Below, piece after piece: positions 1 through 8,762 of a stretch of 64,000 nt of DNA. Below the pieces are notes generated by a model. It was given only the letters and a program-made list of their open reading frames with translations, made no database searches and had not been told where the DNA came from. Numbering within the stretch: position 1 is the stretch's first letter; every line of letters starts with the position of its first letter. Both the position numbers and the translations under genes were made by a program. The stretch covers positions 62,001 to 126,000 of the forward strand of contig MTEI01000010.1 in the NCBI GenBank assembly GCA_002083775.1, given 5' to 3'. This DNA is from Rhodoferax ferrireducens. GTDB taxonomy: Bacteria > Pseudomonadota > Gammaproteobacteria > Burkholderiales > Burkholderiaceae_C.

Positions 1-3000
1 GACGAGCCCAGCATCGGCCTGCACCCGCGCGACATGCACCGCATCATCGTGGCCATGCAGCGCCTGCGCGACGCGGGCAACACGTTGGTGGTGGTGGAGC
101 ACGACCCGGCGGTGATGCTGGCCGCCGACCGCATGATCGACATGGGCCCCGGCCCGGGTGAAAAAGGCGGTCAGATTGTGTTTGACGGCACCACCGCCGA
201 TTTACGCAACGCCGACACGCTGACCGGCGCTTATCTGGGCGGGCGCAAAACGGTGGGCATGGGTTTCAAACGGCTGGTGGCGGCGAATACGCCACGGCTG
301 ATTCTGGAGGGGGCGAGCGATCACAACCTGAAAAACGTCAACGTCGAGATCCCGCTGCAGCGGCTGGTGTGCATCACCGGCGTGAGCGGCTCGGGCAAAT
401 CGACGCTGATCCAGGACACGCTGGCACCCGCGTTATTGCGCCACTTTGGCAAAGCCACCGACACACCCGGCGCTTTTGAGCGGCTGCTGGGTGCGGAACA
501 GATCAGTGATGTTGTGTTTGTCGATCAATCGCCGATTGGCAAGACGGCGCGCTCCAACCCGGCGAGTTATGTTGGTGCCTGGGACGCCATCCGCGAGATT
601 TTTGCCAACGCGCCGCTGGCCCAACAACGCGGTTACACCGCCACCAAGTTCAGCTTCAACAACGGCGACGGCCGCTGCCCCACCTGCGGCGGCTCGGGTT
701 TTGAGCATGTGGAGATGCAGTTTTTAAGCGACGTCTACCTGCGCTGCCCGGATTGCGATGGCAAACGTTACCGCCCCGAAATTCTGGAAATCACGGTTGA
801 GCGCAGCGCAACTTGCAGTCATGCCGGGCTTGACCCGGCATCCATGACTTCAGGAATGCCTGGATTGCGGATCGAGTCCGCAATGACGGCTGTCAGGCAC
901 CTCAACGTTGCAGATGTCTTGGACCTCACCGTCAGCCAAGCCGCCGACCTGTTCAAACACGACCGCGACGTCATCCGCGCGTTACAACCCATCTTGGACG
1001 TGGGCCTGGAATACGTCAAGCTCGGCCAACCCGTGCCAACGCTCAGTGGTGGCGAGTCCCAGCGTCTGAAACTGGCCGGATTTCTGGCCGAAGCCGCCAA
1101 GGCCCGCAGTGCCAGCCGCCAGGCCCTGGCGCGCAAAGGTGTGTTATTCATGTTTGACGAGCCGACCACTGGCCTGCACTTTGACGACATCGCCAAACTG
1201 ATGCGCGCCTTGCGCAAACTGCTAGACGCAGGCCACAGCCTGCTGGTGATTGAGCACAACCTGGATGTGATCCGCGCTGCCGACTGGCTGATCGACCTTG
1301 GCCCCGAAGGCGGCGATGCAGGCGGCGAAGTGGTGGCCTACGGCACGCCGGAAGACGTGATGCTGCATGCCACATCCCACACCGCGCTGGCGCTGCGCGA
1401 CTACGCGGCGCAGATGGGCGTGGTGCATGCCGTGCGCGACGTTGCTGGGTATAAACTACAAAATAAAGAGCTGCTTGCCGTTATCCATAAAGGGCCAGAG
1501 ACCAATAACACCATACAAATCATCAACGCCCGTGAGCACAACCTCAAGGGTTTGAGTGTGGCCATTCCGCGTGGCCAGTTCACCGTGGTCACTGGCGTCA
1601 GCGGCTCGGGCAAGAGCACGCTGGCATTTGACATTCTGTTCAACGAAGGCCAGCGTCGTTACCTGGAAAGCCTGAACGCCTACGCGCGCAGCATCGTGCA
1701 GCCCGCCGGGCGGCCGGAGGTGGATGCGGTGTATGGCATTCCGCCCACCGTCGCCATTGAGCAGCGTTTGAGCCGGGGCGGGCGCAAAAGCACCGTGGGC
1801 ACCACCACCGAGGTCTGGCACTACTTAAGACTGCTGTTTGTCAAGCTCGGCACGCAGCACTGCATCCATGACGGCACGCCGGTGGCCCCGCAAACGCCTG
1901 AGAGCATCGCCGCGCAGCTGATGAAAACGTTTCGCGGCCAGCACATCGGCCTGTTGGCGCCGCTGGTGATGAACCGCAAAGGCGTTTACACCGAGCTGGC
2001 CGACTGGGCGCGCCCGCGCGGTTTCACGCATTTGCGCGTCGATGGCAACTTTTTGCCGACCACCGCGTTCCCACGGTTGGACCGCTTCAAGGAACATACC
2101 ATTGAGCTGCCGGTGTTCAGCCTGGATATTGCGCCCGAGAACGAGGCAGCGCTGCGAAAAGCCCTGGCCGACGCCCTGCAACATGGCAAAGGCGTGTTAC
2201 ATGTGCTGTCGGGCCTGGACGGCTTGGCCGAGGCCATGCAAACCGGCGCGCCGACTGCAGGCATAGGTCGTTTGAGCGTGTTTTCCACCCTGCGCGCCTG
2301 CCCGGTGTGCAACACCAGTTATGCCGAGCTGGACCCGCGTCTGTTCAGTTACAATAGCAAACATGGCTGGTGCCCGGACTGCGTCGGCACCGGCGTCAAG
2401 CTGACGCGCGAGCAGCGCCAGGTGTTTGACGATTCGGTGCGCGACGACGAGCAAAAGGGCCGCGAGCAGACCTTTGCCGAAGCGGATGTTGAAGATTTGG
2501 TGGATGTGGTGTGCCCGAGTTGTAACGGCACGCGTTTGAATGCCACGGCGCGGGCGGTGAAGTTTGGTGCCATCACTCAGGTTGGGCTCGAATTGAGGTC
2601 GGAAGCCGGCTCTGCTGACAGTTCTGCTTTGACCCGCAGCACGCGTGGGGTGTCCGACTCCGCGGATGTCCCCCGGCCCGGGCTACGCCCGAGCCTCCTC
2701 CTTGATTTGGCAAAACCCCAAGTCCACGCTGCGTCTGACACCCCACGCGCACCGCTGGACGATGTTGGTGCTGGCGTTTCCATCACCGAACTGGCACGCC
2801 TGAGCGTGACCGACATGCGCTTGTGGGTGGAAACCTTGCAGGTGTTGGGCCGCATGAGCCAGCGCGAAACCGATATCGCCCGCGACCTGGTGCCCGAAAT
2901 TCTGGGCCGACTGAAGTTTCTGGAACAAGTCGGCCTGGGTTACCTGACGTTGGACCGTGGCGCGCCGACCCTGAGTGGCGGCGAGGCGCAGCGCATCCGC

Positions 3001-4653
3001 TTGGCGGCGCAACTCGGCAGCAATTTGCAGGGCGTGTGTTACGTGCTGGATGAGCCGACGATTGGCCTGCACCCGCGCGACAACCAGATTCTGCTCGGCG
3101 CGCTGCAAACCCTCAGCGACCAGGGCAACACCTTGGTGGTGGTGGAGCACGATGAGGACACCATCCGCCACGCCGACCACATCATCGACATCGGCCCGAG
3201 CGCTGGCAAGCGCGGTGGGCGGCTGGTGGCACAGGGGTCGGTGGCTGACATTCAAGACGCGGTCGAGTCACAGACCGGGCGCTATCTGTTGCACGCCATG
3301 CGGCACCCGGTGCAGCCGCGGCGGCTGGTGGCTGCTTTCGAATCCATAGCGATTAACTCAATGGCTACAAGGGCTGGAAGCCAGTTTGATGCATCATCCT
3401 CCACCAGTGCCAATTTGGCTGTGGCAGACGCCGCGAGTCGAACCAGCGTGGCTTTGGCAGTTGTCGACGTGAATTTGGCAAAACCCCTAGTCCAGGGGCC
3501 AGATGTCAAATTTGTTTTCACCCCCGCGCCGAAGAAAAAGAAGGTTGCCAAGGCCTTGCCGATGGACCCGAACGTCGTCGAACCCTACACCCAGCAGTGG
3601 ATCACCATCAGCGGCGCCCACCTGCATAACCTGCAGAACGTCACCGTTCCCGTGCCGCTCCAACGCCTGGTGGCCGTCACCGGCGTCAGCGGTTCCGGCA
3701 AATCGACCCTGGCGCGAGACGTGTTGCTGGCCAATGTGCAAACCGCAGTGCACAAGCGCAGCACCAAAGCCGGTCGTGACGCGCTGGAAGCTGGCGAAAG
3801 AATTCAGTCGATCGGTTGCGACAACGTCACGGGTTACGAAAGCGTGGACCGCGTGCTTGAGGTCGATCAAACCCCCATCGGCAAAACCCCGCGCAGTTGC
3901 CCGGCCACCTATATCGGTTTCTGGGACACCATTCGCAAACTGTTTGCTGACACGCTGGAAGCCAAGGCGCGCGGTTACGCCGCCAATCGCTTCAGCTTCA
4001 ACACCGGCGAAGGTCGTTGCCCAAGCTGTGAAGGCCAGGGCATCCGCACCATTGGCATGAGTTTTTTGCCGGATGTGAAAGTGCTGTGTGAAACCTGCAA
4101 GGGTGCGCGCTTCAACCCCGAAACCCAAGCGGTGACCTGGCGCGGCAAGAACATTGGCGACGTGTTGCAGATGGAAGTCGATGAAGCCGTGGACTTCTTC
4201 GCCGCCATGCCGGTCATCGAGCATCCGCTGCAATTGCTGAAAGATGTGGGTCTGGGTTACCTGACGCTGGGCCAGCCGTCGCCCACGCTCAGTGGCGGCG
4301 AGGCGCAGCGCATCAAGCTCGTCACCGAGCTGTCCAAGGTGCGCGACGACATCACCCGGCGCGGCCAGAAAGCGCCGCACACGCTGTATGTGCTGGATGA
4401 GCCCACGGTGGGCCTGCACATGGCCGACGTGGAAAAACTCATCAAGGTGCTGCACCGCTTGGTTGATGGCGGCCACAGCGTGGTGGTGATCGAGCACGAT
4501 CTGGACGTGATCGCCGAGGCCGATTGGGTGATTGATCTGGGGCCCGACGGCGGTAACGCCGGTGGCCGGGTGGTGGCTGCGGCTACCCCGGAAGAGGTGG
4601 TCAGGCTGGGCACGCACACCGGCGTGGCGCTTGAAGCGGTGCTGGCGCGTTGA
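1..4653 (+). CDS. uvrA: Tandem (double-length) UvrA, excinuclease ABC subunit A, 5' end outside window
   Basis: Damage-recognition ATPase of nucleotide excision repair. The frame is open from base 1, so the start lies upstream. The window begins in the Walker B/D-loop of ABC module I ([11 protein letters not shown]). Three further modules follow: Walker [11 protein letters not shown] near 379, 1594 and 3682; signatures [20 protein letters not shown] and [11 protein letters not shown]; Walker B/D-loops [16 protein letters not shown] and DEPTVGLH. Zinc modules (CPTCGGSG...CPDC, CPVC...CPDC, CPSC...CETC) lie between Walker A and signature. Four ABC modules mean two UvrA units in one chain, a form known in Burkholderiales. 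Four segments (815-892, 1458-1508, 2641-2750, 3340-3510) look like dispersed-repeat insertions kept in frame. Whether this is the housekeeping UvrA or a second paralogue cannot be decided from the window. Confidence 0.93.
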   Translation, partial: DEPSIGLHPRDMHRIIVAMQRLRDAGNTLVVVEHDPAVMLAADRMIDMGPGPGEKGGQIVFDGTTADLRNADTLTGAYLGGRKTVGMGFKRLVAANTPRLILEGASDHNLKNVNVEIPLQRLVCITGVSGSGKSTLIQDTLAPALLRHFGKATDTPGAFERLLGAEQISDVVFVDQSPIGKTARSNPASYVGAWDAIREIFANAPLAQQRGYTATKFSFNNGDGRCPTCGGSGFEHVEMQFLSDVYLRCPDCDGKRYRPEILEITVERSATCSHAGLDPASMTSGMPGLRIESAMTAVRHLNVADVLDLTVSQAADLFKHDRDVIRALQPILDVGLEYVKLGQPVPTLSGGESQRLKLAGFLAEAAKARSASRQALARKGVLFMFDEPTTGLHFDDIAKLMRALRKLLDAGHSLLVIEHNLDVIRAADWLIDLGPEGGDAGGEVVAYGTPEDVMLHATSHTALALRDYAAQMGVVHAVRDVAGYKLQNKELLAVIHKGPETNNTIQIINAREHNLKGLSVAIPRGQFTVVTGVSGSGKSTLAFDILFNEGQRRYLESLNAYARSIVQPAGRPEVDAVYGIPPTVAIEQRLSRGGRKSTVGTTTEVWHYLRLLFVKLGTQHCIHDGTPVAPQTPESIAAQLMKTFRGQHIGLLAPLVMNRKGVYTELADWARPRGFTHLRVDGNFLPTTAFPRLDRFKEHTIELPVFSLDIAPENEAALRKALADALQHGKGVLHVLSGLDGLAEAMQTGAPTAGIGRLSVFSTLRACPVCNTSYAELDPRLFSYNSKHGWCPDCVGTGVKLTREQRQVFDDSVRDDEQKGREQTFAEADVEDLVDVVCPSCNGTRLNATARAVKFGAITQVGLELRSEAGSADSSALTRSTRGVSDSADVPRPGLRPSLLLDLAKPQVHAASDTPRAPLDDVGAGVSITELARLSVTDMRLWVETLQVLGRMSQRETDIARDLVPEILGRLKFLEQVGLGYLTLDRGAPTLSGGEAQRIRLAAQLGSNLQGVCYVLDEPTIGLHPRDNQILLGALQTLSDQGNTLVVVEHDEDTIRHADHIIDIGPSAGKRGGRLVAQGSVADIQDAVESQTGRYLLHAMRHPVQPRRLVAAFESIAINSMATRAGSQFDASSSTSANLAVADAASRTSVALAVVDVNLAKPLVQGPDVKFVFTPAPKKKKVAKALPMDPNVVEPYTQQWITISGAHLHNLQNVTVPVPLQRLVAVTGVSGSGKSTLARDVLLANVQTAVHKRSTKAGRDALEAGERIQSIGCDNVTGYESVDRVLEVDQTPIGKTPRSCPATYIGFWDTIRKLFADTLEAKARGYAANRFSFNTGEGRCPSCEGQGIRTIGMSFLPDVKVLCETCKGARFNPETQAVTWRGKNIGDVLQMEVDEAVDFFAAMPVIEHPLQLLKDVGLGYLTLGQPSPTLSGGEAQRIKLVTELSKVRDDITRRGQKAPHTLYVLDEPTVGLHMADVEKLIKVLHRLVDGGHSVVVIEHDLDVIAEADWVIDLGPDGGNAGGRVVAAATPEEVVRLGTHTGVALEAVLAR
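815..892 (+). repeat. Dispersed palindromic repeat (family B) inside uvrA
   Basis: Two nested palindromes, ATGCCGGGCttgaCCCGGCAT and ATTGCGGatcgagtCCGCAAT, end in CAATGAC. This matches the intergenic elements at 4686, 22244 and 45054. It is translated in frame as part of UvrA just after the zinc module of ABC II. Confidence 0.8.
1458..1508 (+). repeat. Dispersed repeat (family A) inside uvrA linker
   Basis: AAATAAAGAGCTGCTTGC followed by TATCCATAAAGGGCCAGAG matches the family core (AGCTGCTTGCnCTT...AAGGGCTAGAGGCC). It is read in frame as the linker joining the two UvrA units. Confidence 0.7.
2641..2750 (+). repeat. Long inverted-repeat insertion (element C) inside uvrA
   Basis: The arm CGCGTGGGGTGTC (2642-2654) is perfectly repeated in inverse at 2738-2750 (GACACCCCACGCG). 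Outer-loop bases also pair partly (ACTCCGCGGA against TCCACGCTGCG). The segment is rich in Ser, Pro and Arg codons unlike UvrA and sits in frame after the zinc module of ABC III. Confidence 0.65.
3340..3390 (+). repeat. Dispersed repeat (family A) inside uvrA
   Basis: ATCCATAGCGATTAACTCAA, then CTACAAGGGCTGGAAGCCAGTTTGA, is a family A copy, read in frame in the linker between ABC III and ABC IV. The following ~120 bases are low-complexity Ala/Ser/Val codons ending in a KKKK stretch. Confidence 0.65.
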
Positions 4654-4685
4654 TCGAGTGACTGTTTGAGACGAAAAGACAAAGC

Positions 4686-4780
4686 CGTCATCCCGGGCTT
4701 GACCCGGGATCCAGTTTGTCGGGCCATGGATTGCGGATTGGGCCTGCCCCGGACGCCGATCCGGGGTCCGCAATGACAGC
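4686..4780 (+). repeat. Dispersed palindromic repeat (family B), intergenic
   Basis: Fills most of the 200-base gap after uvrA. Palindrome ATCCCGGGCttgaCCCGGGAT is followed by ATTGCGGAtt...gtCCGCAATGAC with an internal CCGGACGCCGATCCGG. It is the intergenic counterpart of the element at 815-892. No convincing uvrA terminator is seen elsewhere in the gap. Confidence 0.8.
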
Positions 4781-4824
4781 CATCGTGCGTTCACAAGATT
4801 CCTGTTCTGCCATGGTTGTTGGCT

Positions 4825-4837
4825 GTAAGATTCTTAC
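4825..4837. promoter_or_regulatory. Candidate operator of AbrB/PIN operon 1
   Basis: Perfect 13-base palindrome GTAAGA-T-TCTTAC, 18 bases before the antitoxin start and just before the Shine-Dalgarno AGGAGT (4842-4847). The same half-sites recur at 5691-5705 before the second operon. Autoregulation by AbrB-type antitoxins is family knowledge; the site itself is inference. Confidence 0.5.
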
Positions 4838-4854
4838 TTTCAGGAGTAAGAGTC

Positions 4855-5097
4855 ATGAAAATCACCAGCAAAGGCCAGGTCACCATCCCGCAGGCGGTGC
4901 GCGAGCAGGCCGGGATGCTGCCCAATAGCGAGGTTGAATTCGAGGTGCGTGACAACGGCGAGGTGGTAATGCGTCTGGCTGCGCCCGCGCCCGTGGTTAC
5001 GCTGCGCCAGGCGTTTGAGCGGGTGCGCGGCAGCGCCAACGCCACGGCGTTCAAAGGCATGGGTACCGACGAATTCATGGCGTTTTTGCGCGGATGA
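4855..5097 (+). CDS. AbrB/MazE-fold antitoxin, module 1
   Basis: An 80-residue DNA-binding antitoxin of a VapBC-like pair. The N-terminus (MKITSKGQVTIPQAVREQ) is the classic swapped-hairpin AbrB motif. The C-terminal ~35 residues (RQAFERVRGSAN...DEFMAFLRG) would form the toxin-binding tail. The ATG at 4855 is chosen over an upstream in-frame codon because AGGAGT lies 7 bases before it and the AbrB motif starts here. The stop overlaps the next start by 4 bases (ATGA), indicating translational coupling with the PIN toxin. A palindrome just upstream suggests autorepression. Confidence 0.88.
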   Translation: MKITSKGQVTIPQAVREQAGMLPNSEVEFEVRDNGEVVMRLAAPAPVVTLRQAFERVRGSANATAFKGMGTDEFMAFLRG

Positions 5098-5591
5098 GTC
5101 CGCAGCCAATCCCTGTGCTGGGCGGTTCAGAGGGTGCGCAGTCGCTGGTGCGCGAACCCAACGCCCGTTATTTGCAGCCGCTGGTTCCGCGCGCTACATT
5201 GGTGGACAGTTGCGTGCTGATCGATGTGCTGGCCGACGACCCGACATGGGCCGACTGGTCACTGGCGCAGCTTGAACGCTGTGGCAACCAGGGCGCGTTG
5301 CTCATCAACCCGATCATCCTGGCCGAAATCAGCCCGCGTTTTGAGTGTGCCGATGACCTGGAAGCCGCGCTCAGCGGCTTGCCGCTGCTACGCGAGGCGC
5401 TACCGTGGGATGCTGCTTTTCTGGCCGGGCAAGCGTTCAAGGCCTACCGCCAGTTGCAGGGCGCCAAGACATCACCCATGCCAGATTTTTACATTGGTGC
5501 CCATGCATTGGTGGGCCATTTGCAATTGCTTACACGTGATGGAGCGCGTTATCGAACTTACTTTCCCAGGTTGGAACTGGTCGTTCCGTAG
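5094..5591 (+). CDS. PIN-domain toxin (VapC-like), module 1
   Basis: Predicted Mg-dependent ribonuclease toxin paired with the preceding AbrB-type antitoxin. The acidic PIN residues are visible: Asp in LVDSCVLIDVL, Glu in IILAEIS, Asp in MPDFYIGAHA and Asp in LLTRDGARYRTYF. The protein has 165 residues; the first ~35 (MSPQPIPVLGGSEGA...) precede the PIN fold and are atypical. The true start could therefore be internal, although the 4-base ATGA overlap supports the start given. The RNA target is unknown. All four acidic positions are present, so the toxin looks intact. Confidence 0.85.
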   Translation: MSPQPIPVLGGSEGAQSLVREPNARYLQPLVPRATLVDSCVLIDVLADDPTWADWSLAQLERCGNQGALLINPIILAEISPRFECADDLEAALSGLPLLREALPWDAAFLAGQAFKAYRQLQGAKTSPMPDFYIGAHALVGHLQLLTRDGARYRTYFPRLELVVP

Positions 5592-5690
5592 TGATTGTGC
5601 GTTTTTTCTTCAAGAGCCAGACAAATTTTTTCTGACAACGCTTGGGCTGGAAAGCTGGATCGGCCCAGAATGTTGCTAGTTCAGAGTAAA

Positions 5691-5705
5691 GTAAGAAATT
5701 CTTAC
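5691..5705. promoter_or_regulatory. Candidate operator of AbrB/PIN operon 2
   Basis: Palindrome GTAAGAA-A-TTCTTAC, 13 bases before the second antitoxin start and followed by AAAAGGAAA as ribosome site. Its half-sites GTAAGA/TCTTAC are identical to those at 4825-4837 but lie two bases further apart. Confidence 0.5.
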
Positions 5706-5718
5706 AAAAGGAAATGCC

Positions 5719-5937
5719 ATGTTAGCCAAGATGACCTCAAAAAACCAAGTGACGCTTCCCAAGAGCATCACGCAGATCGTTGGCACCCCTGAGTATTTCG
5801 AGGTGGAAGTCAAAGCCGGGCAGATCGTCTTGACCCCGGTGCGTATCCAGCGCGCCGATGCGGTGCGGGCCAAGCTGGCCGAGTTGAATCTGAGTGAGAC
5901 AGACGTGGCCGATGCGGTGAACTGGGCGCGCCAATGA
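5719..5937 (+). CDS. AbrB/MazE-fold antitoxin, module 2
   Basis: A 72-residue protein opening with MLAKMTSKNQVTLPKSI, the AbrB/SpoVT hairpin, then a helical tail (RADAVRAKLAELNLSETDVADAVNWARQ) suited to binding a toxin. The stop overlaps the next start by 4 bases. It is not a recent copy of module 1: only the DNA-binding hairpin is similar. The 127-base gap from module 1 holds nothing recognisable except the palindrome. Confidence 0.87.
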   Translation: MLAKMTSKNQVTLPKSITQIVGTPEYFEVEVKAGQIVLTPVRIQRADAVRAKLAELNLSETDVADAVNWARQ

Positions 5938-6362
5938 GGGTGGTTCTGGACACCAACGTGGTGCTGTCGGCGCTGGTGTTTGGTGGCGGGTTGCCCGGTC
6001 GGCTGCGGCGCGCTTGGCAAAAGCGGGCGTTGTGGCCCCTGGCAGATACCGCAACTGTTCAGGAACTGATCCGTGTCCTGGCCTATCCCAAATTTCGACT
6101 GTCACAAGCCGACCAATCCGAGTTGCTGGCAGATTACCTGCCCCACACCCAAACGGTGGCGATGCCACCACAGCTGCCACCGGTGCCTGAGTGTCGTGAT
6201 CCCTACGACCTCATGTTCATGCGACTGGCCGTGGCGGGTCGGGCACAGGTTCTGGTGAGTGGCGACAAAGATTTGTTGGCACTGGCTGAGCCGTTCAAGG
6301 CACAGGCGGATTGCCAGATTCTCAGTGTGTCGGCCTTTTTTCAGATGTACCCAAAGTTTTGA
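5934..6362 (+). CDS. PIN-domain putative toxin (COG1569-like), module 2
   Basis: A 142-residue PIN-fold protein. VVLDTNVVLSAL gives the first Asp, QELIRVLAYPKF the Glu, CRDPYDLMFMRLA the third acidic position and VSGDKDLL the fourth. The DPYD and SGDKDLL motifs are typical of the COG1569 branch. It is probably a ribonuclease toxin neutralised by the coupled AbrB-type protein. Key acidic residues are intact. It ends 2 bases before the next start, so the amidohydrolase gene may be cotranscribed. Confidence 0.85.
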   Translation: MRVVLDTNVVLSALVFGGGLPGRLRRAWQKRALWPLADTATVQELIRVLAYPKFRLSQADQSELLADYLPHTQTVAMPPQLPPVPECRDPYDLMFMRLAVAGRAQVLVSGDKDLLALAEPFKAQADCQILSVSAFFQMYPKF

Positions 6363-6364
6363 CC

Positions 6365-7411
6365 ATGATCACTTTCTACAACCACCTCCACAGCCAGCAC
6401 CACGGCAAGCTGGAGATGTACCGCGGTCAACTGGTGCCGTGTTTCGAAGTTCCGGCACGCGTGGACCATGTGCTGGTGGAACTCAAAAAACGCAAGCTCG
6501 GCGCCATCGTGCCACCCGAGAGCTTTGACGACAGCGCCTTGTTGGGTATCCACAGCCAGCGCTACCTGGACTTTTTGGCCGGTGCCTGGGACGAGTGGGT
6601 GGCGCTGGACCCGGCCAACGCCCGGCGCGATGCGCTGCCCTCGGTGTGGCCGGTGCGCACCCTGCGCAGCGACGTATTGCCCGCCAACTTTGCCGCCCGC
6701 CTGGGACTGTTTTCCATGGATGCAGGCACGCCCCTGACCGAAGGCACCTGGGACGCCGCCCGTGCTGGTGCCGATTGCGCCCTGAGCGCGGCGCAAGCGG
6801 TGGGCAGTGGTCAGCGCGCCGCCTTTGCCCTGACGCGCCCGCCCGGCCACCACGCCGGGGCCGACTTTTTTGGCGGCTACTGTTTCCTGAACAATGCCGC
6901 GCTGGCGGCACAGGCGCTGCGTGAGCAGGGGCTGGCGCGCGTGGCGATTCTGGATATTGACTACCACCACGGCAACGGCACGCAGTCCATTTTTTATGAA
7001 CGCGCTGACGTGTTTTTCACCAGCATCCACGGCGACCCGCTCACCGAGTACCCGTTTTACCTGGGTTACGCGGATGAACTGGGTGCGGGTGCCGGGTTGG
7101 GTTTCAACCGCAACTGGCCGCTGCCACGCGGCACGGCTTTTGAAGTCTGGCGCGCCGCGCTGCAACAGGCTCTGCAAGGCATAACTGAATTTGGCGCACA
7201 GGCACTGGTGGTGTCGCTGGGTCTGGACACCTTTGACGGCGACCCGGTGGCGGGCTTCCACCTGCAAAGTGACGATTACCTGAGCGTCGGTGCCGATATT
7301 GCCGCTGCTGGTTTACCCACGGTGTTTGTTTTTGAAGGCGGTTACGCGGTGGCCGAGGTGGGCATCAACGCCGCGAACGTGCTGCAGGGTTTCATGGCCG
7401 CGGCGCTCTGA
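6365..7411 (+). CDS. Histone deacetylase-family amidohydrolase
   Basis: Zinc-dependent amidohydrolase of the HDAC/acetylpolyamine amidohydrolase superfamily, 348 residues. The active-site pair is in RPPGHHAG, zinc ligands in ILDIDYHHGNGTQ (Asp-x-His) and GLDTFDGDP (second Asp), and FEGGY supplies the late glycine/tyrosine loop. The ATG at 6365 (MITFYNHLHSQHH) is preferred over an upstream in-frame codon inside the PIN gene because the family starts near here. The substrate is unknown; bacterial members deacetylate polyamines or other acetyl-amines. It lies 10 bases before an alpha/beta hydrolase and probably shares its transcript. Confidence 0.9.
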   Translation: MITFYNHLHSQHHGKLEMYRGQLVPCFEVPARVDHVLVELKKRKLGAIVPPESFDDSALLGIHSQRYLDFLAGAWDEWVALDPANARRDALPSVWPVRTLRSDVLPANFAARLGLFSMDAGTPLTEGTWDAARAGADCALSAAQAVGSGQRAAFALTRPPGHHAGADFFGGYCFLNNAALAAQALREQGLARVAILDIDYHHGNGTQSIFYERADVFFTSIHGDPLTEYPFYLGYADELGAGAGLGFNRNWPLPRGTAFEVWRAALQQALQGITEFGAQALVVSLGLDTFDGDPVAGFHLQSDDYLSVGADIAAAGLPTVFVFEGGYAVAEVGINAANVLQGFMAAAL

Positions 7412-7421
7412 AGGCAGCCAG

Positions 7422-8288
7422 ATGCGCCACGACACTTTTCAGGCAGATGACGGCGAGGTGCTGCATGTGCACCTGTCTGGCAGCGGCACACCGCTGCTGT
7501 TGTTGCACGGCTGGACGGCCAGCCACGCGGCCTGGGCGCCGTTGCTGCAGCCTTTGAGTGGGCCCTACCAATTGCTGCGGCCCGACGCACGCGGCCATGG
7601 TGGCCACGCTTTGCGCATCAACCCGGCGCCTGACGTGCAGCGCCTGGCGCGCGACGTGATCAACCTGCTGGACCACTACGACCTGGCGCAGGTGGTGGCG
7701 GTGGGGCACTCGATGGGTGCACTCACGCTGTGGCAATGCCTGCGTGACTTTGGCGGTGCCCGGTTCTCGCATCTGGTGTTCATCGACCAATCGCCCAAGC
7801 TGGTGACCGATGCCGGTTGGCCATGCGGCATCTACGGCAACTTTGACGCCACCGCCTCGCAGCGCCTGATGGATGACCTGGCGCAGGACTTTGTCGAAGC
7901 CGTGTTGCGACTGATCGCTTTTGGGTTGAACGACAAGGCCCGCGCCACCTACCTGCGCAACAGTTCAGGCTGGCGCGCCGCGCGGGAGGCGCTGGCCAGC
8001 GTCGACCCGGCTCCGGTCATGGCGATCTGGAAGAGCCTGGTGGCCGCCGACTACCGCGATGTGCTGCCAGGCATCCACGTGCCCACCCTGCTGGCCTATG
8101 GCACGGCCAGCAACTTCTACACGCTGGAGACCGCCCGTTACGTGGCCAAACACACACCGCAGGCGCAGTTGAGCCTGTACGAGGGTGCCGATCACGGCCC
8201 GCACCTGGCCGACCCGGTGCGCTTTGCGGCTGAGCTGGCGGCATGGCTGAAAGCTTACCCAGGGCTTGTCAGGCACAATCAACTTTAG
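7422..8288 (+). CDS. Alpha/beta-fold hydrolase
   Basis: A 288-residue soluble hydrolase. It shows the oxyanion HGW motif (LLLHGWTASHAAW), nucleophile elbow GHSMGALTL with catalytic Ser, and late catalytic His in GADHGPHLADP. A lid of about 70 helical residues follows the nucleophile strand. The start at 7422 (MRHDTFQADDGEVLHV) is chosen because the upstream in-frame extension lies within the preceding gene. It is closest in pattern to non-heme peroxidase/esterase-type members; the substrate cannot be inferred. It ends about 20 bases before the DUF433 start. Confidence 0.88.
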   Translation: MRHDTFQADDGEVLHVHLSGSGTPLLLLHGWTASHAAWAPLLQPLSGPYQLLRPDARGHGGHALRINPAPDVQRLARDVINLLDHYDLAQVVAVGHSMGALTLWQCLRDFGGARFSHLVFIDQSPKLVTDAGWPCGIYGNFDATASQRLMDDLAQDFVEAVLRLIAFGLNDKARATYLRNSSGWRAAREALASVDPAPVMAIWKSLVAADYRDVLPGIHVPTLLAYGTASNFYTLETARYVAKHTPQAQLSLYEGADHGPHLADPVRFAAELAAWLKAYPGLVRHNQL

Positions 8289-8309
8289 ATGTCGTTAATT
8301 GGAGAGTCC

Positions 8310-8528
8310 ATGAGCAGAATCACGCTGGAGCCGGGTAAACGTGGTGGTAGGCCGTGCATTCGTGGCTTGCGTATCACGGTGTATGACGTGCTGTCGATGT
8401 TGTCCAGTGGCATGACCCACCAGGAGATTCAAGACGATTTTCCTGAGCTCAGTCAGGAAGATATTTTGGCCGTGTTGGCCTACGCCGCCGACCGTGAGCA
8501 TCATGTGGTGTCGCTCGTTGCTCAATGA
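8310..8528 (+). CDS. DUF433 antitoxin-like protein
   Basis: A 72-residue DUF433 protein with the typical core RITLEPGKRGGRPCIRG, then ITVYDVL and a winged-helix-like C-terminus (DFPELSQEDILAVLAYAADRE). DUF433 proteins are usually antitoxins of DUF5615 PIN-like toxins. The ATG at 8310 is preferred to the one at 8289: TTGGAGAG lies 6-10 bases before it and family members begin at this point. It overlaps the partner gene by 4 bases. Confidence 0.88.
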   Translation: MSRITLEPGKRGGRPCIRGLRITVYDVLSMLSSGMTHQEIQDDFPELSQEDILAVLAYAADREHHVVSLVAQ

Positions 8529-8761
8529 AACTGTTGCTGGACGAAAATTTGCAGCACGATTACCCGGGCAGTGACCACGTAGTGATGTTGGGCATGGAGT
8601 CGGCTTCCGACACACAATTATGGGAGAAAGCCAAACAGGACGGCTTTGTCATCGTCACGCGCGCTGCGACTTTGAAAGTGCTGATTGCCAACCGGGACAT
8701 GATCGTTGAGTCTCTCGAGCGCGATGGCAAGGCATCGGTGGAACTGTTGTCGCGCTTGTGA
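8525..8761 (+). CDS. DUF5615 PIN-like toxin, internally shortened
   Basis: A 78-residue protein starting MKLLLDENL, the DUF5615 signature, then DTQLWEKAKQDGFVIVTR. Family members run about 110-120 residues. Here the helix after LLLDENL is shortened, and the conserved stretch after VIVT (normally acidic D-x-D-F and the WLR-x-GN strand) is missing, the chain passing straight to VLIANRDMIVESLE. The frame is open and coupled to DUF433, so it is probably expressed but lacks part of the active site. I infer an inactive or altered toxin. Confidence 0.75.
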   Translation: MKLLLDENLQHDYPGSDHVVMLGMESASDTQLWEKAKQDGFVIVTRAATLKVLIANRDMIVESLERDGKASVELLSRL

Positions 8762-8762
8762 T

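Noticed and set aside
3487..4794. Long minus-strand open frame (435 codons) opposite uvrA
   Set aside because: Its composition is His/Gln/Val-rich with no domain, and the plus strand there encodes clear UvrA motifs; it is a GC-driven shadow frame.
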